The position numbers and the translations under genes were made by a program. Shown one piece after another: positions 1 through 8,966 of a stretch of DNA of 64,000 nucleotides. Position 1 is the first letter of the stretch; the number at the start of each line of letters is the position of its first letter. This stretch comes from Pseudomonas sp. NFACC02 (GTDB lineage: Bacteria > Pseudomonadota > Gammaproteobacteria > Pseudomonadales > Pseudomonadaceae). The notes below the pieces were generated by a model, which had not been told where the DNA came from, did no database searches, and saw only the letters and a program-made list of their open reading frames with translations. The DNA lies in the NCBI RefSeq assembly GCF_900110765.1, contig NZ_FOEO01000004.1:62001-126000 (forward strand). Reading direction: 5' to 3'.

Positions 1-1
1 A

Positions 2-433
2 GGTGCCAACCGCGTTGCAGCCGATGGCGCGGATCGCGTAGGTGCCAACCGTGTTGCCGCCGATGGCGCAGACCGTGTGGGCGCTAATCGTGTTGCAGCC
101 GACGGTGCAGACCGTGTGGGCGCTAATCGTGTTGCAGCGGATGGCGCGGATCGAGTGGGCGCTAACCGTGTTGCCGCCGATGGGGCAGATCGCGTAGGTG
201 CCAACCGTGTTGCCGCCGATGGGGCGGATCGCGTAGGTGCCAACCGTGTTGCCGCCGATGGCGCCGATCACGTAGGGGCCAACGCAGTTGCTGCCAACGG
301 CAAGCCTGAGCGCGGGCTTGCGTCCGACGGATCTGACAAGGCTGGCGTCGGGCGCACGGCTGACAGACCGCTGGACCACATGAACTTCCGTGAGGTCGCC
401 GGTGAGATGGATTACGAGCGACTGACGCAATAG
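2..433 (+). CDS. 13-residue tandem-repeat protein, 5' truncated
   Basis: The reading frame is open from base 2, so the true start lies outside the window; GTG codons inside the repeats are unlikely starts. Seven 39-bp units (2-274) each encode a version of GANRVAADGADRV, followed by a degenerate eighth unit. A non-repeated acidic tail of about 45 residues ends in DYERLTQ before TAG. Units differ mainly at synonymous positions, so selection on the peptide appears to persist. No signal peptide or known domain is visible in the part present. A perfect terminator hairpin follows 28 bp downstream. I do not recognise a function; a structural or surface role is only a guess. Confidence 0.7.
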   Translation, partial: GANRVAADGADRVGANRVAADGADRVGANRVAADGADRVGANRVAADGADRVGANRVAADGADRVGANRVAADGADRVGANRVAADGADHVGANAVAANGKPERGLASDGSDKAGVGRTADRPLDHMNFREVAGEMDYERLTQ

Positions 434-460
434 GCTCAGCCAATAACAGTCCCCTCCGAA

Positions 461-500
461 GCGATTACCCTGCGCGACTGCAGGGTAATCGCTTTTTCTT
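461..500 (+). terminator. Rho-independent terminator of the repeat-protein gene
   Basis: A perfect 13-bp stem (461-473 with 480-492) encloses a 6-nt loop and is followed by TTTTT. It lies just after the stop codon of the repeat-protein gene. Confidence 0.92.
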
Positions 501-865
501 TGCCTGGTCGTAGGCTGTCGTAAGGCCAGGTGTTTGCAAATAAGTACGCCTAAAACGGTTGAAACAGTCCGATATTAGAAAGGCCTGAATCGCTCATACC
601 GTATTCTTCCCGGTAATAAGTTCATTCATGAACAGCGCCCGTTTGGTGTATGGGAATTAGCACGTCATGTTTAACGCGCAGTCATCATTTACAACAACAG
701 TCTGTTACAGCGGGTGAAATAATCCGCTGGTATCAATCCCGGTAATGTGTCCTATCGACCGTAAATATTTACCCTCTTGAGAACAATGGTGAAGAATCAA
801 CGCCACAAGCAAACGAACACACGCGTTGCTTACTTACGACTCACACCTTTTTCTGGAGATTTAAA
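501..865. other. Gene-free leader region upstream of the DUF2790 gene
   Basis: About 365 bp without a convincing ORF. It is more AT-rich than its surroundings. The last bases (ctggagat, 853-860) form the ribosome binding site of the next gene. A promoter must lie here, but I could not assign -35 and -10 boxes with confidence. Confidence 0.4.
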
Positions 866-1144
866 ATGAAAACTTTAGCCTTCGCAGCCCTGTCGGTATT
901 CACCGCATTTGCTTCCGTCAGCGCCTATGCTGACACTCAGTCCAGCGCACAGCCTTTGACTCAGGTTGAGCAATATAACCGTCATAAAGGTATCGATATT
1001 GCCAAGGTCACTAGCGTCAAAACCGCTCAAGACCCCGATAAGGTCGACGGCTTGGTGACATCGACCATGACTTACGTGGATAGCTCGGGCGTTTCTCACA
1101 GCCTGGAATACACCACCATGGGGTACGGTCGTCAGAACGGCTAA
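866..1144 (+). CDS. DUF2790 family small exported protein
   Basis: A 92-residue protein with a clear Sec signal peptide (MKTLAFAALSVFTAFASVSAYA, probable cut near residue 22) and a mature part of about 70 residues. It matches the small DUF2790 proteins that occur as multiple paralogues in Pseudomonas; the segment VEQYNRHKGIDIAKV and the Tyr/Thr/Ser-rich end are typical. The role is unknown; the signal peptide predicts a periplasmic location. ATG 866 has a good ribosome binding site (ggag, spacing 9), and a terminator follows directly, so it is a single-gene unit. Confidence 0.9.
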   Translation: MKTLAFAALSVFTAFASVSAYADTQSSAQPLTQVEQYNRHKGIDIAKVTSVKTAQDPDKVDGLVTSTMTYVDSSGVSHSLEYTTMGYGRQNG

Positions 1145-1180
1145 CGATGGGTAGTGATTCATGCTGAGAGCCGCATACAA

Positions 1181-1209
1181 AAACGCTGCGATTGATGCAG
1201 CGTTTTTTT
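1181..1209 (+). terminator. Terminator after the DUF2790 gene
   Basis: Stem AAACGCTGC (1181-1189) pairs with GCAGCGTTT (1197-1205) and runs into a T tract (1203-1209). Confidence 0.9.
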
Positions 1210-1341
1210 ATGCCCGCAGGTTTACCTCCCATCTGAGCAGCAACGCCAGGCGTCCAAGCTGAACTGCACCCATCCATATGGGCAAGCACGCGCCATACCT
1301 GATAGATTCCCGGCCTTTGAAAACGGCCTGAGGACTCACCC

Positions 1342-1740
1342 GTGACCGACCGCGAAATCGTCGTTCCAGAAACCATGAGCGCTATCGTCGACCGAGCAGG
1401 CTATGCACCGGCAGTCAGGGTGGCCGGTACCCTTTTCTGTGCCGGACAAGTGGGTCGTACTGCCGACCTGCAGGTCATCGAAGACCCCGAGCAGCAGTTC
1501 GTCGCCGCCTGGGAAAACCTGCGCAGTGTGCTGGCCGCCGGAGGGTGCCGCTTCGAGGATGTGGTTGACATGACCACCTACCATGTCGACATGTCGCGGC
1601 ACATGGCCGTGTTTCGCGAGGTGAAGAATCGTCTGTTTCCAAAAGCCACCTGCGCCTGGACTTGCATTGGCGTGAGTGAGCTTGCGCATCCCGGCCTGTT
1701 GGTGGAAATCAAATGCATTGCGGTCCCGCCGCAAGGTTGA
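1342..1740 (+). CDS. RidA/YjgF/YER057c family protein
   Basis: A 132-residue single-domain protein of usual RidA family length. Visible family features are FCAGQVGRTAD near the N-terminus, the F-NLRSVLAAGGC helix and the closing LVEIKCIAV strand. RidA members form trimers and deaminate reactive enamine/imine intermediates such as 2-aminoacrylate; divergent subfamilies can have other roles, so the substrate is not assigned. The start is GTG 1342, preceded by tgagga at spacing 7. It stands alone between a terminator and a tRNA gene. Confidence 0.88.
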   Translation: MTDREIVVPETMSAIVDRAGYAPAVRVAGTLFCAGQVGRTADLQVIEDPEQQFVAAWENLRSVLAAGGCRFEDVVDMTTYHVDMSRHMAVFREVKNRLFPKATCAWTCIGVSELAHPGLLVEIKCIAVPPQG

Positions 1741-1854
1741 CGCGGGAAACAATCAACGCCCCGTCCGGTGAATACCGCACGGCACGTTTTGCCCGGCGGT
1801 GGGGGGTATCGATTAAGCGCCTGATTATCCTGCCAATTTTTTTCACATCGTCGC

Positions 1855-1882
1855 TTGACTTCTCTTTTTCAGACAGTAAGAT
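1855..1882 (+). promoter_or_regulatory. Sigma-70 promoter of tRNA-Asn
   Basis: TTGACT (1855-1860) and TAAGAT (1877-1882) are separated by 16 bp. The tRNA begins 10 bp after the -10 box, which fits an almost leaderless transcript. Confidence 0.75.
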
Positions 1883-1891
1883 AGCCGGCAT

Positions 1892-1967
<76 letters not shown>

Positions 1968-1978
1968 AACGAAACACT

Positions 1979-2012
1979 GAAAAGGCCAGCGCATTGCGCT
2001 GGCCTTTTTTTG
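1979..2012 (+). terminator. Terminator of the tRNA-Asn transcript
   Basis: Stem AAAGGCCAGCGCA and its complement, with a 1-nt centre (loop opened in practice), is followed by a run of T residues, 12 bp after the tRNA. Confidence 0.9.
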
Positions 2013-2234
2013 TTGTCAGCCAGCCGCCTGGCACGCCTCTCTTGGTCGCTGACTCTCACGCCATCGCCTCCCCGACTGAGGAGGGTCGCCAGGGCGTCAT
2101 ACGAAGGTTTAGGCCCGGTATCCGAATCGACGATAGCGGCCACCGTCCCGGCGACCGATGATATCCAGCAAGCCAGCCACCTCCGTACGCCGCTCGGCTG
2201 TCGGAGCAGGTGCAGCCGCTAACTGGAGAGCTCT

Positions 2235-2582
2235 ATGAACGTTCAATCCGCATCCCGAGTCGTTCTGATTCACACGCGTGAAAACCTTCAGGCCCACTGC
2301 GGCCAGTTGATCAGAGACTCGGTGGACCAGGCAAACGACGACGCTGGCTGTGTGGACTGTCAGCTTCACAGCGACACCCTCGGGCTTGGTCGCTGGATCA
2401 TTCAAGGCGTATGGCTGACCGAAGACTCCATGCGCAGGAGCGTGGAACGGGTGTTCCAGCCTTTCTTCGAACGGTTGATCGCCAGCAACGCGCTTTTATC
2501 CGTTCGCGTGTGGCAGGAGGAGCGTACGTCCGATGCGCTTGAAAGCACGCTGGATGTTGACGCCTTCAGCGCGCTTTTCTAG
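2235..2582 (+). CDS. Antibiotic biosynthesis monooxygenase (ABM)-like small protein
   Basis: A 115-residue protein with the layout of an ABM-fold domain: a first strand (RVVLIHT), a helix around NLQAHCGQLIRDSV, a central GCVDCQLHSD strand, GRWIIQGVWLTEDSM and a closing ALLSVRVW strand. The family includes dimeric ferredoxin-like monooxygenases and many proteins of unknown substrate. ATG 2235 has ggagag upstream. It is convergent with a LysR gene. Family assignment rests on pattern recognition only. Confidence 0.65.
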   Translation: MNVQSASRVVLIHTRENLQAHCGQLIRDSVDQANDDAGCVDCQLHSDTLGLGRWIIQGVWLTEDSMRRSVERVFQPFFERLIASNALLSVRVWQEERTSDALESTLDVDAFSALF

Positions 2583-2617
2583 CGTCCGTTGTCTCAGTCT
2601 GACGTTGTGGCTGTCAC

Positions 2618-3502
2618 TCAGATCTGCTCCAGCAGCCACGCCCGAAACGCCTGCAGCGAAGGCAGCATTTCGTTGCGGGGCGGATAAGTCAGGTAGTAAT
2701 TGCGCTGGCTGGCGAAGGGCATGTCCAGACTGATCAGTTCGCCACTGACCAATTCGTCCGCCACCAGGATGCGTGGCACCAAGCCAATGCCGATGCCCGC
2801 TCGAACCGCTTGAATCAGGTGCGACGTCAGCTCGAAACTGGAGCCCAGGCGCATCATTCGATGCGGCAAGTGGTGATGGCTGAACCAGTCGCCCCAAACG
2901 TTGGGGTTATTGGCGACATTGAGCAGCCTTTGTTCGGCAATCAGCGTGGGCGTCCAAAGCCCATGGGTTTCGGCAACGTGCGCAGAGACAATCACCACCA
3001 GTTCTTCGGCGTGCAGGCGGTGGCTGATCAGGCCAGGCAGGTCTCGGGTGCCGACCACGATGGCCGCGTCGATGCCACTGGTTTCGAAGTCGATGGCGTC
3101 GATGCGCGAGTTGATGTGCACCAGCATGCCCGGGTGAGTCTTGTAGAAGTCATGCAGGCGCGGGAGTAACCACTTGGAACCGAAAGTCGGCAAGGTGGCC
3201 AGCCGAAGCGTACCGCCTCCCGACTGATACGCCATGGCCTGCAGGGTGGCGCTACGAATGCGGCCCAGCGCTTCGCTCATTTCACGCTGATACAGGCGAC
3301 CGACGTCAGTCAATTGCACCTGTCGGCCGTCTCGACGAAACAGCGTCAGGCCCAATTGCTGTTCAAGGGCCTGCACCTGGCGGCTCACCGCACTTTGCGT
3401 CAGGGACAACTCAACGGCAGCGCGGGTGTAGCTTTCATGACGCGCGGCGGCCTCGAAGGCCAGGAGTAGCGACATGGAGGGGGTGAGGTGACGGTAATTC
3501 AT
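2618..3502 (-). CDS. LysR-family transcriptional regulator (GcvA-like)
   Basis: A 294-residue protein of normal LysR length. The N-terminal winged helix-turn-helix spans about residues 5-65 (AFEAAARHESYTRAAVELSLTQSAVSRQVQALE), followed by a substrate-binding domain with the GcvA/AmpR-type segment near residue 95 (GTLRLATLPTFGSKWLLPRL). It is divergent from the large FAD/Fe-S dehydrogenase gene with about 160 bp between starts, the usual arrangement for a LysR regulator and its target. The effector is not deducible. Confidence 0.93.
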   Translation of the reverse strand: MNYRHLTPSMSLLLAFEAAARHESYTRAAVELSLTQSAVSRQVQALEQQLGLTLFRRDGRQVQLTDVGRLYQREMSEALGRIRSATLQAMAYQSGGGTLRLATLPTFGSKWLLPRLHDFYKTHPGMLVHINSRIDAIDFETSGIDAAIVVGTRDLPGLISHRLHAEELVVIVSAHVAETHGLWTPTLIAEQRLLNVANNPNVWGDWFSHHHLPHRMMRLGSSFELTSHLIQAVRAGIGIGLVPRILVADELVSGELISLDMPFASQRNYYLTYPPRNEMLPSLQAFRAWLLEQI

Positions 3503-3660
3503 TCACAAAAGTCATCGATAGCGGCAGGATTTTGCGTTTGTATCGCGCCCGAACCTGCAGGATCATTGGCGGCATAACGACCTGAGGCTGACCGATTAAT
3601 GCTCAGGCGACAAGTATTTTGATGCTTCCCGTGAATAGACCGCCAAGAGGCCATCCCCCG

Positions 3661-6600
3661 ATGATCGCCCAATTGCCTGCCCCGTTACCTGCGGACCGGT
3701 ACCCTGAATTCCTTGACGCCCTGCGTGCCGGCGGTTTCCGCGGCGAGCTCAGTGCCGACTACGCCACCCGCACGGTGCTGGCGACTGACAATTCGATTTA
3801 CCAGCGCCTGCCGCAAGCGGCGGTATTCCCCCGTGATGCGGAAGACGTGGTGCGCATCGCGACGTTGATGGCCGAGCCGCGTTTCCGGCAGATCAAGCTG
3901 ACGCCGCGAGGTGGCGGCACCGGCACCAATGGCCAGTCGCTGACGGACGGGATCGTCGTCGACCTGTCGCGGCACATGAACACGATTCTTGAAATCAACG
4001 TTGCCGAACGTTGGGTCAGGGTGCAGGCGGGCGTGGTCAAGGACCAGCTCAACGCCGCGCTCAAACCTCACGGCTTGTTCTTCGCGCCGGAACTGTCCAC
4101 CTCCAACCGCGCCACTGTCGGGGGGATGATCAACACCGACGCCAGCGGGCAGGGCAGCTGTACGTATGGCAAGACCCGCGACCATGTCCTTGAATTGAAC
4201 AGCGTCTTGCTGGGCGGGGAGCGTCTGCACAGCCATCCGTTGTCGGATGCGGATCTGGAGGCTGCGTGCGCTCAACCAGGCCGTATTGGTGAGGTGTTCC
4301 GCACGGCGCGGCATATTCAGGAAACCCAGGGCGACCTGATTGAATCGATCTTCCCCACACTCAACCGTTGCCTGACCGGGTACGACCTGGCGCACCTGCG
4401 TGACGAGCAAGGGCAGTTCAACTTGAACAGCGTGCTGTGCGGCGCCGAGGGTTCACTGGGTTACATCGTCGAAGCCAAGCTCAACGTGTTGCCGATACCG
4501 AAGTACTCGGTATTGGTGAACGTGCGCTACAGCAGTTTCATGGACGCTTTGCGCGACGCCAATGCCTTGCTCGCGCACAAGCCGTTGTCCATCGAAACCG
4601 TGGACTCGAAAGTGCTGATGCTCGCAATGAAAGACATCGTCTGGCACAGCGTGGCTGAATATTTCCCCGCCGATGCCGAGCGCCCGACGCTGGGGATCAA
4701 CCTGGTCGAGTTCAGCGGTGATGAAATCGATGAGGTGAATGCGCGGGTGGCGGCGTTCGTCACGCATCTGCAGGCCGACAAGACCATCGAGCGTCTGGGC
4801 CACACGCTGGCCGAAGGCGCCGACGCGGTTACCCGGGTCTATACAATGCGCAAGCGCTCGGTGGGGTTGCTGGGCAACGTCGAGGGTGAGGTTCGTCCGC
4901 AGCCGTTCGTGGAAGACACGGCCGTACCGCCTGAGCATCTGGCTGATTACATCGCCGAATTCCGTGCGTTGCTGGATGGCCATGGCCTGGCGTACGGAAT
5001 GTTCGGTCACGTCGATGCCGGCGTCCTGCACGTCCGGCCGGCGCTGGACATGAAAGACCCCGCACAGGCCGCGCTGGTCAAGCCGATTTCCGATGCCGTC
5101 GCTGAGTTGACGCAACGTTATGGCGGCCTGTTGTGGGGCGAGCATGGCAAGGGCCTGCGCTCCGAATACGTCCCGGCATTCTTTGGTGAGCTGTACCCGG
5201 CGCTGCAATCACTCAAAGGCGCGTTCGATCCGCACAACCAGCTCAACCCGGGCAAGATCTGCACGCCGCCAGACGCGACCGAAGGCTTGCTCAAGGTCAA
5301 CGAAGTCACCCTGCGGGGGGATCTGGACCGCACCATCGACGAGCGCGTCTGGCAGAGTTTCGGCAGCGCTGTGCATTGCAACGGTAACGGCGCCTGCTAC
5401 AACTTCGACCCTCACGACGCGATGTGCCCCTCATGGAAAGCCACGCGTGAGCGTCGGCACTCTCCGAAAGGCCGCGCCTCGTTGATTCGTGAATGGCTGC
5501 GTCTGCAAGGCGCAGCCAACATCGATGTGCTGGAGGCTGCACGCGGCAAGGCGTCGTGGATCAAAGGCCTGCCCGCGCGCCTGCGTAACAACCTGTCGCG
5601 CCGGCGTGGCGAGCCGGATTTTTCCCACGAGGTCTATGACGCCATGGCCGGCTGCCTGGCCTGTAAGTCTTGCGCGGGGCAATGTCCGATCAAGGTCAAT
5701 GTGCCGGATTTCCGCTCGCGTTTCCTGGAGCTGTACCACGGTCGGTACCAGCGTCCTCTGCGTGACTACCTGATCGGGTCGCTGGAATTCACCATTCCCT
5801 ACATGGCGTACGCGCCCGGGCTCTATAACGCAGTCATGGGCTCGAAGTGGGTCAGCGGTTTGCTGGAGCGCCACGTGGGCATGCTCGACAGCCCGTTGAT
5901 CCATCGCTACAACCTGCAATCCACCTTGCGTGCCTGCAAAGTCGAGGTTGCCAGCGTCCCGGCGCTGCGTGAACTGTCCCCGGCGCAACGGGAGCGCAGC
6001 GTGGTGCTGGTGCAGGACGCCTTCACCCGTTACTTCGAAACCCCGTTGCTCGCGTCGCTTATCCAACTGGTGCATCAACTGGGTTATCGCGTGTTCCTGG
6101 TGCCTTACAGCGCCAACGGCAAGCCGCTGCATGTGCAAGGGTTTCTGGGCGCGTTTGCCAAGGCGGCGGTGCGCAACGGCACTCAGCTCAAGGCACTGGC
6201 CGATTGCGGTGTGCCGCTGGTGGGCCTGGACCCTGCGATGACCCTGGTCTATCGCCAGGAATACCAGAAGGTGCCGGGGCTGAGCGACTGCCCGAAGGTG
6301 CTGTTGCCTCAGGAGTGGCTGATCGACGTGCTGCCGGAAAATCCGCAGCCGGCGACTCAGGCATACCGTTTGATGGCGCATTGCACCGAGAAAACCAACG
6401 TCCCGGCCAGTACGTCGCAGTGGGAAAAAGTCTTCGCGCGCATGGGCCTCACGCTGGTTACCGAAGCCACCGGCTGCTGCGGCATGTCCGGCACCTACGG
6501 CCATGAAGCACGCAACCAGGACACCTCGCGGACCATCTTCGAGCAATCCTGGGCCACCAAGCTGGACAAACGGGGCGAAGCCTTGGCCACGGGGTATTCA

Positions 6601-6690
6601 TGCCGCAGCCAGGTCAAGCGCCTGGCCGATCGACAACTGCGCCATCCGCTGGAAGTGGTGCTGGAGCGTCAACTGGCGCGCCAGGCGTGA
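3661..6690 (+). CDS. ydiJ: YdiJ-type FAD-linked oxidase / Fe-S / CCG-domain dehydrogenase
   Basis: A 1009-residue protein, close to E. coli YdiJ (about 1018) and similar over its length. An FAD-binding PCMH domain carries PRGGGTGTNGQSL near residue 82, then an FAD-oxidase C-terminal domain (FGHVDAGVLHVRP, WGEHGKG). An Fe-S region has a 4Fe-4S motif at C665, C668, C671 and C675, and a CCG-type domain (TGCCGMSGTYG) lies near the end. Members oxidise D-2-hydroxyacids such as D-2-hydroxyglutarate and feed electrons to the respiratory chain; the exact substrate here is inferred. ATG 3661 is chosen because family proteins begin at this point and agagg lies upstream; an in-frame ATG at 3622 is the alternative. 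Confidence 0.93.
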   Translation: MIAQLPAPLPADRYPEFLDALRAGGFRGELSADYATRTVLATDNSIYQRLPQAAVFPRDAEDVVRIATLMAEPRFRQIKLTPRGGGTGTNGQSLTDGIVVDLSRHMNTILEINVAERWVRVQAGVVKDQLNAALKPHGLFFAPELSTSNRATVGGMINTDASGQGSCTYGKTRDHVLELNSVLLGGERLHSHPLSDADLEAACAQPGRIGEVFRTARHIQETQGDLIESIFPTLNRCLTGYDLAHLRDEQGQFNLNSVLCGAEGSLGYIVEAKLNVLPIPKYSVLVNVRYSSFMDALRDANALLAHKPLSIETVDSKVLMLAMKDIVWHSVAEYFPADAERPTLGINLVEFSGDEIDEVNARVAAFVTHLQADKTIERLGHTLAEGADAVTRVYTMRKRSVGLLGNVEGEVRPQPFVEDTAVPPEHLADYIAEFRALLDGHGLAYGMFGHVDAGVLHVRPALDMKDPAQAALVKPISDAVAELTQRYGGLLWGEHGKGLRSEYVPAFFGELYPALQSLKGAFDPHNQLNPGKICTPPDATEGLLKVNEVTLRGDLDRTIDERVWQSFGSAVHCNGNGACYNFDPHDAMCPSWKATRERRHSPKGRASLIREWLRLQGAANIDVLEAARGKASWIKGLPARLRNNLSRRRGEPDFSHEVYDAMAGCLACKSCAGQCPIKVNVPDFRSRFLELYHGRYQRPLRDYLIGSLEFTIPYMAYAPGLYNAVMGSKWVSGLLERHVGMLDSPLIHRYNLQSTLRACKVEVASVPALRELSPAQRERSVVLVQDAFTRYFETPLLASLIQLVHQLGYRVFLVPYSANGKPLHVQGFLGAFAKAAVRNGTQLKALADCGVPLVGLDPAMTLVYRQEYQKVPGLSDCPKVLLPQEWLIDVLPENPQPATQAYRLMAHCTEKTNVPASTSQWEKVFARMGLTLVTEATGCCGMSGTYGHEARNQDTSRTIFEQSWATKLDKRGEALATGYSCRSQVKRLADRQLRHPLEVVLERQLARQA

Positions 6691-6748
6691 GAATGCCGGA
6701 TCAGCGCCGTCGTATTGCTTGCGACAGGCGTCCGGCTTAATTCGGACG

Positions 6749-6852
6749 GTGGGAGTGAGCGTGCTCCAAGCCGCATTCGGGCGAAGAGACCGGGGCAGGC
6801 AGTCACATCCTCAGAGGCTGGAACTCAGTCTTCGCGAGCAAGCTCACTCCCA
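6749..6852. repeat. Inverted pair of REP-like palindromes
   Basis: GTGGGAGTGAGC (6749-6760) is repeated in inverted form as GCTCACTCCCAC (6841-6852). This is the usual pseudomonad REP arrangement of two facing units about 80 bp apart, just downstream of a gene. Confidence 0.7.
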
Positions 6853-6932
6853 CAGGTCCGGGTCGATGCACCCAGTATGGGCGGGACATGAATCCTGAAT
6901 TCACTGTCTCCATGACTGGTTGGCATACATCC

Positions 6933-7330
6933 TGTGGGAGTCAGCTTGCCGACGAATGCGGTGACTCAGCACCATCCCCGTGACTGACAAACCGCATTCG
7001 CGGCCCTCGTAACCTCGGACGGCTCCTACAGGTTCGGGGTGATGCACGAACCTCTGTCCAGACCGCAGACCTGTGTAGGAGCCGGCTTGCTGGCGAATGC
7101 AATGGGTCAGCAACTTTAACAGTGACTGATACGCCGCATTCGCTGGCCTCGTAACCTCGGACGTCTCCTACAGGGAATCGCGTCGTTCCAAAGACATGAG
7201 CGCGACGAGAACACTGTAGGAGCCGGCTTGCTGGCGAATGCAATGGGTCAGCAAAGTCAACAGTGACTGATCCGCCGCATTCGTCCGAATTGCGGCCCAT
7301 ACCCTCGTAACCTCGGACATCTCCCACAGG
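6933..7330. repeat. Three successive REP-like composite units
   Basis: Three units at about 6933-7031, 7073-7174 and 7215-7330 share one layout: TGTRGGAG at one end, gaatgc beside it, a central gcattcg in opposite orientation, then aacctcgga and a closing inverted CTCC(T/C)ACAGG. The second and third copies are nearly identical over their first 45 bp. Together with 6749-6852 they fill the 767-bp gap between two genes. No protein gene is supported here; ORFs on the minus strand are translations of the repeat. Confidence 0.75.
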
Positions 7331-7457
7331 ATCCGGATTGACGCACAAATCTCCGTCTAGACCGCAGGACCTGTGGGACCAAGCTCACACATGGCGGCGT
7401 GGCCTGCTCCTTCATCTGTTTGATACGATCCCCGTCGACTGACACCGAGCGCATGCC

Positions 7458-8018
7458 ATGGACAGCGTCCCCGTTTTTCGAACCGATCGTCTTCTTCTCA
7501 CACCCGTCGCCGAGGCCGATATCCCGGCGATTCAGCAACTGTTTCCTCATTGGGAGGTGGTTCGCTACCTCGACAGCCGCGTGCCCTGGCCTTATCCGGA
7601 AAACGGTGCGGAACACTACGTACGCGGTCACGTCTTGCCGGCAATGGCTGCTGGAAACGAGTGGCACTGGATGATTCGTCTCAATCAGACACCCGGGCAG
7701 TGCATCGGCAGCATCAGCCTGTATGACCAGCCGGGCAACCATCGCGGCTTCTGGCTTTCACCTGCCTGGCAAGGAAAGGGTTACATGCAGGAGGCCTGCA
7801 CGGTCATCAACCGATACTGGTTCGAAACGCTGGACCGTCCCCTGATGCAAGTCCCTAAGGCGGTTGGAAATGCGGCCTCCCGACGCGTGTCCGAACGCGA
7901 AGGCATGCGGCTGGTCGAGGTAACAGAAGGGCATTTTGTGAGCGGCCCTCTGGGCAAGGAGGTCTGGGAACTGAGTCGCGAAGCGTGGCTACGGCGCAAC
8001 GAGTCGCCTAAAGCCTGA
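7458..8018 (+). CDS. GNAT family N-acetyltransferase (RimJ/RimL type)
   Basis: A 186-residue acetyltransferase starting MDSVPVFRTDRLLLTPV, the usual opening of RimJ/RimL-like GNATs. The acetyl-CoA pyrophosphate loop is visible as WQGKGYMQEA, preceded by the GFWLSPAWQ strand, and a NAASRRVSEREGM motif follows. Such enzymes transfer acetyl groups to N-terminal amines, amino acids or small molecules; the acceptor is unknown. It stands alone between a repeat cluster and a convergent AraC gene. Confidence 0.9.
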   Translation: MDSVPVFRTDRLLLTPVAEADIPAIQQLFPHWEVVRYLDSRVPWPYPENGAEHYVRGHVLPAMAAGNEWHWMIRLNQTPGQCIGSISLYDQPGNHRGFWLSPAWQGKGYMQEACTVINRYWFETLDRPLMQVPKAVGNAASRRVSEREGMRLVEVTEGHFVSGPLGKEVWELSREAWLRRNESPKA

Positions 8019-8061
8019 GGATGCAGCCACCCACCTTGCTCGGTTCGAAACCTTTATGCAC

Positions 8062-8859
8062 TCAGTCCCGCAATTGCGAGGGACTCACGCCCAGCCGCTG
8101 CCGGAACGTCGTCGCGAGGTGAGCCTGAGAGGAAAAACCGCAGGCGTGCGCGATGTCCGCGACGCTGGCCCGGGCGTTTCGCAGCAGTGCGCGGGCGCGG
8201 GCCACGCGCCGGTCGATGAGGTAGCTGTGTGGGCTCTGTCCTGTCGTCTGGCTGAAGGCGCGCATGAAGTAGCCCTCGGACAGTCCCAACAGGTTTGCCA
8301 TGTCCTGAACGCTCATCGGCCGATCAAGGCCTGCGTCGATGTATTCGTCGAGCAAACGCAATCGCTGACGGGTCATTGAAGTGCCTGATGGGGTGAGCGC
8401 TGAATCCGGCTGACTGGCCCGTTCCGCCAGGCCAATGGCCCATGCTTCCCAGTCATCGTTGACGGACGCGCGTAGCAACGCATTGCGCATCCGTTGTACG
8501 AGGCGAATGGCTTGAGGGTCGATCAGGTTGTTGTACGCTCGGTCGCCGGTCAACGAGCCTCCGTCGTTGCGCTTGAGCAACAGGTATTCACCGCCGGCAT
8601 CAGACGCAGAAAACACGTCGCAACCCGCAGGCACAAATGCCAGTCCATTGGGCATGGCGGCGAAAGGACGAAGACGATCGCTGCCGATCGCGTGCGTACC
8701 CCGCTGGCTGTCGAACGCAAACCCGATGCTCCACTGGGTGGCGACATAGCGGGCTTCGTAAGCAGAGGCCGGAAGCAATTCGATCGTCCACGGCCCGGCA
8801 TCGGTGCGGCGGACCGGCTCGGCAACAGGCGATGGGATGACACGGTACTGACGGCTCAT
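8062..8859 (-). CDS. AraC-family transcriptional regulator
   Basis: A 265-residue protein with a C-terminal AraC/XylS double helix-turn-helix of about 100 residues (MSVQDMANLLGLSEGYFMRAF and VADIAHACGFSSQAHLATTF). The N-terminal part is a poorly conserved sensor region. ATG 8859 is preferred; a TTG at 8877 would add six residues. It is divergent from the threonine dehydratase-like gene (107 bp between starts), which is its most likely target. Confidence 0.9.
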   Translation of the reverse strand: MSRQYRVIPSPVAEPVRRTDAGPWTIELLPASAYEARYVATQWSIGFAFDSQRGTHAIGSDRLRPFAAMPNGLAFVPAGCDVFSASDAGGEYLLLKRNDGGSLTGDRAYNNLIDPQAIRLVQRMRNALLRASVNDDWEAWAIGLAERASQPDSALTPSGTSMTRQRLRLLDEYIDAGLDRPMSVQDMANLLGLSEGYFMRAFSQTTGQSPHSYLIDRRVARARALLRNARASVADIAHACGFSSQAHLATTFRQRLGVSPSQLRD

Positions 8860-8966
8860 GAGCGCGATAGTACTCAAGAATCTGGCAAAAGGTCAGGTGG
8901 GTTTTTTGAAAGCCAGTGGCTGCGCTCGATACCTAGACTGCGAAAAACACAGCCTTGGAGAAAACC

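Noticed and set aside
6941..7348. Minus-strand ORF of 135 residues
   Set aside because: It is the translation of REP-like composite units.
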